A DNA stretch of 64,000 bases from Agrobacterium sp. a22-2 (GTDB lineage Bacteria > Pseudomonadota > Alphaproteobacteria > Rhizobiales > Rhizobiaceae), in the NCBI RefSeq assembly GCF_012276985.1, contig NZ_JAAXMM010000012.1:124001-188000 (forward strand), written 5' to 3'. Under the pieces are notes generated by a model. That model saw only the letters and a list, made by a program, of their open reading frames with translations. It was not told the origin of the DNA and ran no database searches. A program made the position numbers and the translations under genes. Below are positions 7,959-16,875 of the stretch, piece by piece (within the stretch, counting starts at the first letter, position 1; the number at the start of each line of letters is the position of its first letter).

Positions 7959-8308
7959 GTAAATCGAGCTTTGAACAGAAAATCGAACAGGGTTTTTACA
8001 CGATCGGGCGCCAGCGCGATCAATTGGCATCCGAAAAGCGAAAGTTGGCAAGGCAATTGCGCTATGCCCAGCATTCGGCCCGGCTTACGAGCCTTTCAAA
8101 GCAATACGATTTCGGGATGGTCTTCTTCGCAGCGATGGGGGCCGTTTCGCTCATATTGTTCGATGCAAACAGCGGCTCCGATGCTTGGTTGACGCCCGTG
8201 CTAGCCGTTTCAATGATGCTGCTTGGAGGCGCTATTGCCTTTAGAGGCAGGAAGATGCTCAATCGAATCCGGTATTTCCAAGAGCGCTTCGGCAACTGGC
8301 AATTTTGA
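7955..8308 (+). CDS. Small coiled-coil membrane protein, unknown
   Basis: 117 residues. A charged N-terminal helix (about 1-40, with RQRDQLASEKRKLARQLRY suggesting a short coiled coil) is followed by two hydrophobic segments (about 52-69 and 76-95) and a basic tail. Translationally coupled to the regulator upstream by an ATGA overlap, so the two probably work together. No family recognised. Could be a membrane anchor or effector of the regulator, but nothing in the sequence settles it. Confidence 0.6.
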   Translation: MSKSSFEQKIEQGFYTIGRQRDQLASEKRKLARQLRYAQHSARLTSLSKQYDFGMVFFAAMGAVSLILFDANSGSDAWLTPVLAVSMMLLGGAIAFRGRKMLNRIRYFQERFGNWQF

Positions 8309-8382
8309 ACGGATGCACATTTTTTCACCCGATACGGTTGCCATTTTCCCGCGTCCTACCGGGGCTGATTATGAAGCAGCAA

Positions 8383-8652
8383 TCAGAGTTTGGGTTTTTC
8401 TGCTTCCCGCATGATAGCACCGGGATCAGCGCCGATTGCTCTCGCGATTTCGATAAATTCAGCAGCATCCAGTCGACGCTCTGACGTTTCAATTTTGGAA
8501 ACAAAAGTCTGGCGCTGACCAATGCGTCGCCCAACGTCAGCCTGAGTAAGGCCGGCACTCTTCCTTGCCGAGATCAATAGCTCGACAATGCGATGATAAA
8601 TCTCAGGTGAAAATGAAGGCAAGGTGGGCGCCAGTCCAACAATAGGTGGCAC
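8383..8652 (-). CDS. XRE family transcriptional regulator
   Basis: 89-residue single-domain HTH protein. The XRE HTH spans about residues 24-80 (LLISARKSAGLTQADVGRRIGQRQTFVSKIETSERRLDAAEFIEIARAIG begins near 26). Divergent from the small gene at 8772; the 119-bp gap contains an inverted repeat (8675-8693) that could be its operator. Could be an orphan regulator or the antitoxin-like partner of the small protein; neither is proven. Confidence 0.82.
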   Translation of the reverse strand: MPPIVGLAPTLPSFSPEIYHRIVELLISARKSAGLTQADVGRRIGQRQTFVSKIETSERRLDAAEFIEIARAIGADPGAIMREAEKPKL

Positions 8653-8674
8653 CTCTAATAAAACCGACTTTCGG

Positions 8675-8693
8675 ATACCCCAAAATCGGGTAT
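8675..8693. promoter_or_regulatory. Inverted repeat, candidate operator of the XRE regulator
   Basis: ATACCC (8675-8680) and GGGTAT (8688-8693) form a perfect 6-bp inverted repeat with a 7-bp spacer between the divergent XRE gene and the small gene. TATTAT at 8691-8696 could be a -10 element for the rightward gene, which the repeat would overlap. Inference only. Confidence 0.35.
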
Positions 8694-8771
8694 TATGCTC
8701 TTAGATGTTTCGAGCCCGCCTTTCTATCTCGTGGAACCACACCGAAGGCGGCTAAGAAAGAGGAGAGTTTG

Positions 8772-8987
8772 GTGTCGGATAACGATCGTTCCCCTAGTTG
8801 CTGCTCGACGCTTGTCGCTAACAGTGTGGATTTCAGGACGGTGGACGATGTTACGGAGTTGGCCAGATCAATCTTTGGAAGTGAGGCCGCAACAGCGATC
8901 GCCTTTTGCGGGATTGATGCTTACCTCAACGATGAGGAGCTAAATTTTCGTACGTATGTGAGAGTATTCCGCAGGTTGCAAAACTAG
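8772..8987 (+). CDS. Small hypothetical protein, GTG start
   Basis: 71-residue reading frame VSDNDRSPSCC..., chosen from a longer open frame because AGGAGAG lies 7 bases before the GTG at 8772, while the upstream ATG at 8646 lies inside the divergent XRE gene. Contains TVDDVTELARSIFGSEAATAIAFCGIDAYLNDEE followed by a basic RVFRRLQN tail. No family recognised. Composition is amphipathic and soluble. Position, divergent from an XRE regulator on an island, would fit a small accessory or toxin gene but that is speculation. Confidence 0.5.
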   Translation: MSDNDRSPSCCSTLVANSVDFRTVDDVTELARSIFGSEAATAIAFCGIDAYLNDEELNFRTYVRVFRRLQN

Positions 8988-9078
8988 GTGGCATGCCTTC
9001 GGTGAAAAAATTGCCCCATTATAATGGATTGAAAATTGGGATTATTGGTGTTAATTGATCCATTGAAAGGGTCGATTA

Positions 9079-10401
9079 ATGCGCCTAACGCTCCAAATCC
9101 ATTTTGATGATGAGTGGCATCACGCTGCGACGCTAGAACTTAAGAACGACGCGGCCGGCTTCCAGGGCGCATCGATCGTCGACTACGATCTTGACTACTT
9201 CGTCACTGTGGCATCGGCGGAGTTTGCGGCTGGAAAGACGGTTCGTGACCATCGCGCCTTGTCAGTCCGCTATCCCGTTGATCTCGAAAATCGATATAGC
9301 CGCAGCTGGCCGCCGTTCCTCTTGGATCTCATGCCACAGGGACATGCAAGACGGAAGCTTGCCGAGCACCTCGGGCTCGCTGAAGGATCGCGCGCTTCTG
9401 ATCTCCCGCTGCTTCTGCGATCGGCGACGGGCGGCATAGGCAACACCCGCATCAAAGAAGCGGCAGAGGCCGAAACGGAACGGCTGCGCGGGGTTGAGCG
9501 CCAAGGGGTTACAGAGGCGGAAATCCTTGAGCGGTCGGATCGCTTCATGGAAGTCGCCGATCGCTTTGGAATGCTCGCCTCCGGCTCAAGCGGCTTGCAA
9601 GGCGAATGGCCGAAGGTCTCGATGACCCAGGCGAATGACGGGCTCTATTATCCTGACAGTTTCGTGACCGATGGTGAGGCCGTGCGCCATGTCATCGTCA
9701 AGCTGGTACGCAGCAACGAGCCTGTGGACCGCCTAATTCTCGAAGGCGAATCCCTCTATTCGCGTATCGCTCAAGAGATCGGTCTGAATGTCAGCGAGCC
9801 TTCGACCTATGCCGAAGGCGTCCTGATGATTCCCCGTTTCGACCGGAAGAAGAAAGAAAGCGGCGGAACCGTCCGGCTGGGCCAGGAAAGCCTCGTGTCC
9901 GCGATAGGCGTTGCCGATTTCGGCCATGTCGGGACACATGAGGTCTATATCGACGTTTTGCGCCAGTATTCGGCGGATCCACTCTCGGACATAGTCGAAT
10001 ACCTAAAGCGCGACATCGCCAATCTGGCGCTCGGCAATCCCGACAACCACGGCCGAAATTCAGCTCTCAGCAAGCATCAGGACGGGACGACCCGACTGTC
10101 TCCACTCTTCGATTTCGCGCCTATGCGGCTCGCCAAGGAAGGGATCGTTCGCTCCACACGATGGGCCATCATGCGTGACGGTGGTCGCGATCATCTTCCC
10201 GACTGGAAGCAGATTTGCGCTACACTGATGCCTGATCCTGCAGAGCAGAAAGCGCTTATAGCTGCGCTTTCTGCGTATGCGGAACACGTACGTCGAGCGC
10301 CGGATATAGCGAAAGACATGGGCGCATCTTCGGAAATTCTGGAGCGTGCCATGGCGCGCTGCATTGAGATTGCAGACAGCGTCTCGTCGGCGTGTGCGTA
10401 A
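9079..10401 (+). CDS. HipA-family Ser/Thr kinase toxin
   Basis: 440-residue HipA-type kinase. Visible parts are an N-terminal HipA domain with FLLDLMPQGHARRKL (about 80-94), a phosphate-loop-like stretch ASGSSGLQGEWPK (about 167-179), a probable ATP-binding Lys208 in HVIVKLVRS, the catalytic loop GNPDNHGRN (319-327, Asp322 as probable catalytic base), and the metal-binding LFDFAPM (about Asp345). HipA kinases phosphorylate translation components such as glutamyl-tRNA synthetase and cause growth arrest. It is followed 19 bp later by an XRE antitoxin gene, the reverse of the canonical hipB-hipA order. It probably helps maintain the island. Confidence 0.92.
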   Translation: MRLTLQIHFDDEWHHAATLELKNDAAGFQGASIVDYDLDYFVTVASAEFAAGKTVRDHRALSVRYPVDLENRYSRSWPPFLLDLMPQGHARRKLAEHLGLAEGSRASDLPLLLRSATGGIGNTRIKEAAEAETERLRGVERQGVTEAEILERSDRFMEVADRFGMLASGSSGLQGEWPKVSMTQANDGLYYPDSFVTDGEAVRHVIVKLVRSNEPVDRLILEGESLYSRIAQEIGLNVSEPSTYAEGVLMIPRFDRKKKESGGTVRLGQESLVSAIGVADFGHVGTHEVYIDVLRQYSADPLSDIVEYLKRDIANLALGNPDNHGRNSALSKHQDGTTRLSPLFDFAPMRLAKEGIVRSTRWAIMRDGGRDHLPDWKQICATLMPDPAEQKALIAALSAYAEHVRRAPDIAKDMGASSEILERAMARCIEIADSVSSACA

Positions 10402-10420
10402 TATGGAACGGAACTGACAT

Positions 10421-10708
10421 ATGGCACGCTGGAAAAAGCCTACCAAAGAGGAAATTCTGGAGAACCGTCGAAACCTGTCGGAGCGAGCGCGCACTGGCGA
10501 TTTGCAGTTACCTGGAGCCGTCGTGGAAATCCGTAGAAGCTTCGGGATGACACAAGAAGAGTTTGCGAAGACGCTTGCACTGACGCGACGGCAAGTGGCT
10601 GAAATCGAAGCCGGCACGGCGAACCCGACGCTTGAGACGTTGGATAAGATCGGGCGGCTATTTGGTTTCGGGGTTGGCTTTGTTCCTCGGATCAGAGGAC
10701 CTCGATAG
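10421..10708 (+). CDS. HipB-like XRE antitoxin
   Basis: 95-residue DNA-binding protein. The XRE HTH spans about residues 34-85 (VVEIRRSFGMTQEEFAKTLALTRRQVAEIEAGTANPTLETLDKIGRLFG begins near 35). Immediately downstream of the HipA kinase on the same strand, so it most probably neutralises the kinase and represses the operon. The N-terminal extension (ARWKKPTKEEILENRRNLSERARTG) is longer than in classic HipB. Gene order toxin then antitoxin. Confidence 0.85.
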   Translation: MARWKKPTKEEILENRRNLSERARTGDLQLPGAVVEIRRSFGMTQEEFAKTLALTRRQVAEIEAGTANPTLETLDKIGRLFGFGVGFVPRIRGPR

Positions 10709-11905
10709 CGCGCGCAGAATAGCTGAACGAATTGCGCGAGCGTGTTAGGCCCCGGTTGAACCCCAGAGATATAGCGACGAGCTATCGTTACAAAATTCGT
10801 CAATCAACCTCTTCGCCTCTAAACTCAATTACCCGCATTTCGACGTTGCGATTAAAGGTTTTGGAAAATGTGTCTCGTTCCACTGTTTCTTCGTCGCGCG
10901 ATGAGCAGATAGCCTTTGTCGGAGATCATGCTCCAATGCTGCAATGGGGACGCCCTGGGCAGAGACATGTTGATCTGAATACCATACCGTCTAACAGCTT
11001 TTGGCCGCCGGACTAAAGGCCTTCCCGGTCGACACCGGTGGACACTTGGCTCAGCCTTCTACGAGCTGGCACAGAAGGTAACCGGGTCCATTATCCCGGC
11101 CGTTCCGAAGGAGCGATCTAAGGGGGCGCACTTATACGTCGCTAACGCGACGTCCTTGCTTGAACCGTCTAGTGGCCATCCCCTCCGCCGAAACAAGCGT
11201 TCTTGTGCGAAATCGGGAAGGAACTCCGCCGTTGCCGTCTCACGTTTTTCCGCCAGCATTGTCGGCCGTGGTTCCGGCGGTAGCGCCGTGATGTTGGCGG
11301 CCCACCGGCACTGCGCGAAAATGGAGTATGAGCGGGAAGACCGCACGATCGACTACGCGCAAATAGGGCTTTGGATCTGAGGCGTCCGGTCCCATATGAC
11401 AAGACGTTGAGAAACGATGCTGGCAAGATCTGTTTATATACTTTGGGCAGGAAGCGCTGACGACAGAAGCGTGAAGACTGAATTGGGCGACCTTGCCGCG
11501 GAGAGATTTGGTGAATGCACCTGTTGCCAATTGTGGGGGGAGGCCGGTCGGCGTTCCTGAATATTACCGGCGACATGAGCGCGACTTAGAGGAGCGAGGT
11601 CAATCCGCCTGAATACCAAGCGCACCGTAAAGGTGTTCAAGCATGCCGAAGCCCTGGGCAGACGAAAAGCCAGGGACTCAGGCTCTTCCCAAGGTGATCT
11701 GTGAGAGCGGTTCAGAGAAACGGCAAACCCAAATTAGCTCACGTTTCACTAGCCTATTGGGATCTGCGATCCTCATCATAAATATGTTCTCGTCAGTATG
11801 AACCTGCGCAGGTATTCATATGGTTGCGAGTGTCAAAGGCCTATCCTTGACGTCTTGTGGTTTTCAGTCGGAAAGCAGCTGACGGTTGTGTGAGGAATGG
11901 TCGAG
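10709..11905. other. 1.2-kb region with no recognisable gene
   Basis: Between the hipAB pair and cas3. Short open frames occur on both strands (for example 10732-11016 plus and 11169-11576 minus), but none has a ribosome binding site, plausible codon use or a recognisable family. No inverted terminal repeats or transposase remnants were recognised. It looks like decayed accessory DNA and must also hold the cas3 promoter; TTGACG at 11847-11852 is the only -35-like hexamer seen close to cas3, with no good -10. Confidence 0.5.
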
Positions 11906-14647
11906 ATGGCAACGCATAGTTTGTTCTGGGCCAAGACGCGTCTCTGCACACCGTTTGCGGATGGGCCGCATGCGCCTTACAAACCAGTCGGCCACCATCT
12001 GTTGGATGTGGCGGCGGTGGCGGGTCGGTATCTGGTGCTCAATCCGGGGCGGTTGCGGCGCGAAAGCGCGATATCAGGGCTTTTGCCGGACCAGCACGTC
12101 CTGTTGTGCACGGCGCTGGCCGCATTGCACGACCTTGGCAAGATTTCCCCGTGGTTTCAGGCGCAGTCGCCGTTATGCTGGCCGGCCGCCGCACTCGGCG
12201 CCATGCCTGCTGCTGGTCGGCCGATCAGCCATTGGCAGGCGACTGCGGTGCTTTTCGGCGATGTGCAAATACGCCGGACGCTGCAGACGAAGCTGCCGGA
12301 ATTCGCGCTTGGCGACCAGATGATCGCGGCCGTCGCCGGCCACCATGGCAAGGCGCCGGATAGCAACTATCTCGGCGGCAATGCAGGTTTCCATCGCGCA
12401 GCTATCGGCGAGCCGTGTGTTGCCATAGCCGACGCGCTTTGCGAGGAGATCTTGAAACTTTTGCTGCCTGCGCCGATCAATGAGCCGGCCGCGCTGCAGA
12501 TCGAGACGTTTTCCTTCAGCCTCAATGGCCTGATCACGCTGGCCGACTGGGTTGGCTCGGACAGTGAAGCTTTTCCCTTTGAAGATCCTGCTATGCCGCT
12601 TGCGGACTATTGGCTGCTGGCTCTGACACGGGCGGATGCGGCGCTGCGGTCGAAGGGCCTTGTGCCGGCCAAACCGATGGCGACTCCGGTTCTCTCCCAT
12701 CTGTCGCCGCGCGCAGGAAATAATCCGAGGCCGATGCAGAGGAAGGCGGCCGAACTGGTGATCGGTGATCGGCCGCAGCTGATCCTGATCGAAGACGGTA
12801 CAGGGTCCGGCAAGACAGAGGCCGCTCTGCTGCTTGCGGCGCGGATGATGGCGGCCGGGCAGGGCGAAGGGGTCTATGTGGCGCTGCCGACCATGGCGAC
12901 CGCCAATGCCATGCATGAGCGGCTGGACGCCGCTTTGGCGGGATTGTTCGACGAAACAGGAGGACGATCGACCTCGCTCGTGCTGGCCCATGGCAAGGCT
13001 AGCCTGGCCATGGCGCTTGATAGCCTTGCTGCCGGTGGAGACGCTGGCCAGGGGCGGGAGGAAGCGGTCTCGCAGCGTTTCAACGCCTGGATCGGCGACA
13101 GTCGCAAGAAGGCGTTTTTTGCCGATGCCGGGGCAGGCACCATCGACCAGGCCTTTCTGGCTATCCTGCCGAAAAAACACCTGACTCTTCGCCAATATGC
13201 GCTGGCCGGGCGAATCCTCATTGTCGATGAGGCCCATGCCTGTGATGCCTATATGGGTGAAGAGCTGAAGACGCTGGTAGAGATGCAGGCGCGGTTCGGC
13301 GGCTCCGTCATAATCCTTTCGGCGACGCTGGGTGAAATGATGCGCCGCCAGTTGATTTTAGCATTTGCGCGCGGCAGGGGGATAAAAAACCGCCATATCG
13401 GGCCGCTTGAGCGCTGGGCTCCCTCACAGGCCTATCCGCTGCTGACCCGCTATGCCGGGGGCGAGCGGATCGAAGAGATGCCGGTGGAGGCGCTCGCTTC
13501 GCTGTCGCGTCGCGTCGGCATCGCGCGGCTCCCGGATCGCGAGGCGAGCCTTGCGCTGGCACTTGAGGCGGCCAAGCGTGGCGCCTGCGTGGCCATCATC
13601 TGCAATGCGGTCGATTCGGCGATTGCTGTCCATGCGGCGCTGGCATTAGCCGGCCACCCGGCTGACCGGTTGACGCTGTTTCATGCCCGCTTCGCTGTTG
13701 GCGACCGTATGGCGATCGAGGAGAGGGTGTTGCAGCTGTTCGGGCCTAAGAGCGGGCTTGAGAGGCGCGCCGGCCAAATCCTGGTTGCCACCCAAGTGGT
13801 CGAGCAAAGCCTCGACCTGGATTTCGACGTTATGATTTCCGATCTGGCGCCCGTCGACCTGATGATCCAGCGCGCCGGGCGCTTGTGGCGCCACAGCCGA
13901 GACGGGCGTCTGGTTCCCGCACCCGTCCTGCACGTCGTCTCGCCCGAGCCCTTGATGGCGACCGATGCCGATTGGCTCAAGGAGACGCTCGGACCGGCGG
14001 CCTATACCTATGATCTGCCCGGTGTGCTCTGGCGCACGGCGCGTGACCTCTTTGCCCGCGGACGGCTGGACACGCCGGAAGACCTGCGGCGGTTGGTCGA
14101 GGCGGCCTATCGGCCGGAGGGTGATGACCTGCCGGATGGCCTTCTCAAGGCCCATGATGCATCGCTTGGCAAAGGCCTGGCCGAAAAATTCCAGGGCCAG
14201 CACAACACGATCGATCCACGTGCGGGTTATGCCGGGATGCGCGAGGTGTCCGCTGACGAGGAGATCGGCACGCGGCTCCGCGAGAAAAGCGTCACGCTGC
14301 GGCTGGGGAAGAAGGCCGGCTCGACGCTTGCGCCACTCGTCTGCCGGCAGGGGGCCTCTGAAGCGATGAACTGGGCGCTGAGCGAAATTTCCGTCCGCCA
14401 CCGATGGCTGGCTGGCAAAGGCAACTCCGACCACTCCGCTCTGCCGGCCTCCGCCGATCCGGCGGCTGTTGATGCCGTGCGCGCAGCTTGGCCGGAATGG
14501 GAGCGGTGTATGCCGCTTTACGTGGTCGGCGAGGATGGCGGGTTGATGACCGTTGGACAGGATGGGCTGGACTATGATGCGCAAACCGGCTTGAGGTGGC
14601 TGGAGGAACATCAGGCGCCGGGGGATGGTCATCGAACCGCCAACTAA
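11906..14647 (+). CDS. cas3: CRISPR-associated helicase/nuclease Cas3 (type I-E)
   Basis: 913-residue Cas3, recruited by Cascade to nick, unwind and degrade target DNA. The HD nuclease domain is N-terminal: HH at about 30-31, LHDLGK (His75-Asp76) and GHHGK (about 145). The SF2 helicase follows: Walker A EDGTGSGKTEAA (about 296-307), DEAH box (441-444), SAT motif (472-474) and the motif VI segment VDLMIQRAGRLWRH, then a C-terminal accessory domain. The ATG at 11906 is preferred over 11897 because GAGGA at 11892-11896 is properly spaced only for the later one. Separated from the Cascade genes by a full CRISPR array, which is unusual. Confidence 0.96.
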   Translation: MATHSLFWAKTRLCTPFADGPHAPYKPVGHHLLDVAAVAGRYLVLNPGRLRRESAISGLLPDQHVLLCTALAALHDLGKISPWFQAQSPLCWPAAALGAMPAAGRPISHWQATAVLFGDVQIRRTLQTKLPEFALGDQMIAAVAGHHGKAPDSNYLGGNAGFHRAAIGEPCVAIADALCEEILKLLLPAPINEPAALQIETFSFSLNGLITLADWVGSDSEAFPFEDPAMPLADYWLLALTRADAALRSKGLVPAKPMATPVLSHLSPRAGNNPRPMQRKAAELVIGDRPQLILIEDGTGSGKTEAALLLAARMMAAGQGEGVYVALPTMATANAMHERLDAALAGLFDETGGRSTSLVLAHGKASLAMALDSLAAGGDAGQGREEAVSQRFNAWIGDSRKKAFFADAGAGTIDQAFLAILPKKHLTLRQYALAGRILIVDEAHACDAYMGEELKTLVEMQARFGGSVIILSATLGEMMRRQLILAFARGRGIKNRHIGPLERWAPSQAYPLLTRYAGGERIEEMPVEALASLSRRVGIARLPDREASLALALEAAKRGACVAIICNAVDSAIAVHAALALAGHPADRLTLFHARFAVGDRMAIEERVLQLFGPKSGLERRAGQILVATQVVEQSLDLDFDVMISDLAPVDLMIQRAGRLWRHSRDGRLVPAPVLHVVSPEPLMATDADWLKETLGPAAYTYDLPGVLWRTARDLFARGRLDTPEDLRRLVEAAYRPEGDDLPDGLLKAHDASLGKGLAEKFQGQHNTIDPRAGYAGMREVSADEEIGTRLREKSVTLRLGKKAGSTLAPLVCRQGASEAMNWALSEISVRHRWLAGKGNSDHSALPASADPAAVDAVRAAWPEWERCMPLYVVGEDGGLMTVGQDGLDYDAQTGLRWLEEHQAPGDGHRTAN

Positions 14648-14719
14648 AGGCCGGCGAACAGCCCCATTAGCCGCCCGATAAGAGCCTACTGAGGCAGTAA
14701 AACAGGGGGCCGAAAAATT

Positions 14720-14773
14720 GGTGGACAAACCCATGGGGAAATTGTTCAACGGATTCATTGGTTTCCAGGAAGA
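14720..14773 (+). promoter_or_regulatory. Leader of CRISPR array 1
   Basis: The 54 bases directly before the first repeat align without gaps to the 54 bases before array 2 (23065-23118), with 41 identical positions by hand count. Conserved blocks are GGTGGACAAA at the far end, AATTNTTCAA in the middle and TTCCAGGAAGA next to the repeat. Shared leaders are what Cas1-Cas2 (and IHF in Enterobacteria) recognise during spacer acquisition. The TTCAA block could be part of an IHF-like site, but the match is partial. Confidence 0.8.
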
Positions 14774-16753
14774 GTGTTCCCCGCATGCGCGGGGATGAAC
14801 CGCGATGTGCAGAGCAATATCCGGCAGGAGATTTGTGTTCCCCGCATGCGCGGGGATGAACCGCCTGCTTTAGCCACCGGCGGCCCTGCCCATTTGTGTT
14901 CCCCGCATGCGCGGGGATGAACCGGTCAATCGGGATATCCGCATACTTGACGACGAGTGTTCCCCGCATGCGCGGGGATGAACCGCTTGCAAGCGTGGTC
15001 GGTGACCGTGATGGACGGTGTTCCCCGCATGCGCGGGGATGAACCGGTCAGCAGATAGACGGCACCGATCTCGAATTGGTGTTCCCCGCATGCGCGGGGA
15101 TGAACCGCAACCGGATAAACAGGCACGCCGTCACGTAGCGTGTTCCCCGCATGCGCGGGGATGAACCGCCGACGCGGTGTTCATCGACGCGGGCTATGGC
15201 GTGTTCCCCGCATGCGCGGGGATGAACCGAAAACAGGCGAACCATCGTGGGTGTGGCGCCGGTGTTCCCCGCATGCGCGGGGATGAACCGCGCTGGGAGA
15301 TCCTGGCCGACAACCGCAACAGGTGTTCCCCGCATGCGCGGGGATGAACCCCGCTAGGCGTGCGCCCGACCATCGCCTCAGCGGTGTTCCCCGCATGCGC
15401 GGGGATGAACCGCGCTACCCGGCACCTTAAGCTGCAGAACCGTCGTGTTCCCCGCATGCGCGGGGATGAACCGCGTGCCGGTGCAGATCAGCCCCAGATG
15501 CCAGTGTGTTCCCCGCATGCGCGGGGATGAACCGTTGGCGTTCATGCTGCGCCGCCCATTGCAAAAGTGTTCCCCGCATGCGCGGGGATGAACCGGCAGG
15601 CACAGCCGTGTGCAGGCGACAGCGACTGTGTTCCCCGCATGCGCGGGGATGAACCGGCGCAACGTCGCGCGCCAAGATCATTGACAGCGTGTTCCCCGCA
15701 TGCGCGGGGATGAACCGTTTCCGGGCCGGTCTTGCAAGTGACGGTCAGCGTGTTCCCCGCATGCGCGGGGATGAACCGGTTCAATCCGTCAACATCGCTG
15801 AATTGCACGTGTGTTCCCCGCATGCGCGGGGATGAACCGAAATGAAATGACCGACAAACTTTCACCAACAAGTGTTCCCCGCATGCGCGGGGATGAACCG
15901 GGAAACACTCATGTTTGTTGTCTACACCGTCAGTGTTCCCCGCATGCGCGGGGATGAACCGGGGTAGGCCGTGGCCACTTTCATCAACCAGCCGTGTTCC
16001 CCGCATGCGCGGGGATGAACCGCCGCCAGACCCTGAGGACGGGAAGTCACCAAAGTGTTCCCCGCATGCGCGGGGATGAACCGGACGCATCCATCTCGAT
16101 CACAGTCGATGCGTCGTGTTCCCCGCATGCGCGGGGATGAACCGTCGGAAGACAAAGGCCGCAGCCTAAGCGAAGCGTGTTCCCCGCATGCGCGGGGATG
16201 AACCGGCATAGAGGCAGCGGTCAAAGTGGCCGACCGCGTGTTCCCCGCATGCGCGGGGATGAACCGACCGATAACTTTCTGGAACTTTGCATAATCGCGT
16301 GTTCCCCGCATGCGCGGGGATGAACCGCTCACGACGAGAATATTCTTCTGCGCCTTGCCGTGTTCCCCGCATGCGCGGGGATGAACCGGGTGGGCCTGCG
16401 CGTCCTGTGTTTGACACCACGTGTTCCCCGCATGCGCGGGGATGAACCGGATCATCAGGTCCAGTAATGTCGCTCCTCGTCGTGTTCCCCGCATGCGCGG
16501 GGATGAACCACCGCGATGGATGCCGGGCATAGCGATGGTCAAATGTTCCCGGCGTGCGCCGGGACAAGCTCATTGTGAAGCCACTCTTTTCGTGGCAGGT
16601 CTGGTGTTCCCCACATACGCGGGGATGAACCGATGTGACCGTACACGTCCGCAAGCGATCCGAGGTGTTCCCCCATGTGCGGGGATGGGCCGTTTGTTAG
16701 CCGAAGGCGTTGACCTTGGCCGTGGCGTTACCCGCAAACGCGGGTGCTAAATT
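14774..16753 (+). CRISPR. CRISPR array 1 (type I-E), 33 repeats including four decayed at the trailer end
   Basis: 29-bp repeat beginning GTGTTCCCCGCATGCGCGG and ending ATGAACCG, unit length 61 bp (32-bp spacers) from 14774 to 16510: 29 near-identical copies. Four more copies at 16543, 16604, 16665 and 16725 keep the spacing but are mutated, marking the old end. The orientation matches the E. coli I-E repeat read in crRNA sense, so transcription is rightward from the leader at 14720-14773. Base 29 is C instead of G at 15351 and A at 16510. No spacer matches anything else I can see in this window. The array sits between cas3 and cas8e. Confidence 0.98.
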
Positions 16754-16779
16754 TGTAAGCCGTAGGCTAAAAAGGCCCC

Positions 16780-16809
16780 TTGACACCTCGCAACCCAGGC
16801 GGATAGTCT
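16780..16809 (+). promoter_or_regulatory. Candidate promoter of the Cascade operon
   Basis: TTGACA (16780-16785) and TAGTCT (16804-16809) with an 18-bp spacer lie between the end of array 1 and cas8e. Since array 1 separates cas3 from cas8e, a separate promoter here is expected. The -35 is perfect; the -10 is weak. Confidence 0.5.
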
Positions 16810-16833
16810 TTGCGGGTATTCAATTAAAACTAT

Positions 16834-16851
16834 AGTATTAGCATCAATACT
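16834..16851. promoter_or_regulatory. Inverted repeat in the cas8e 5' region (candidate operator)
   Basis: AGTATT (16834-16839) and AATACT (16846-16851) are a perfect 6-bp inverted repeat with a 6-bp spacer in an AT-rich patch 25 bp upstream of the cas8e ATG and downstream of the candidate promoter. A repressor bound here would block the Cascade transcript. The binding protein is unknown. Confidence 0.3.
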
Positions 16852-16875
16852 GAACACTTCGGGGGGGGTGTCTTC

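Noticed and set aside
10732..11016. Possible 94-residue protein after hipB
   Set aside because: No ribosome binding site, atypical composition, no recognisable family.
11169..11576. Possible transposase remnant in the gap before cas3
   Set aside because: No catalytic motif or terminal repeats seen in any of the frames inspected.
14667..16654. Long open frames on the minus strand through array 1 with repeated VHPRACGEH / GSSPRMRGT patterns
   Set aside because: They are translations of the repeats; frame stays open only because the 29-bp repeat has no stops in some frames.
16725..16760. Hairpin at the end of array 1 as a dedicated terminator
   Set aside because: It aligns with the repeat spacing and is better explained as a decayed repeat; no T-run follows directly.
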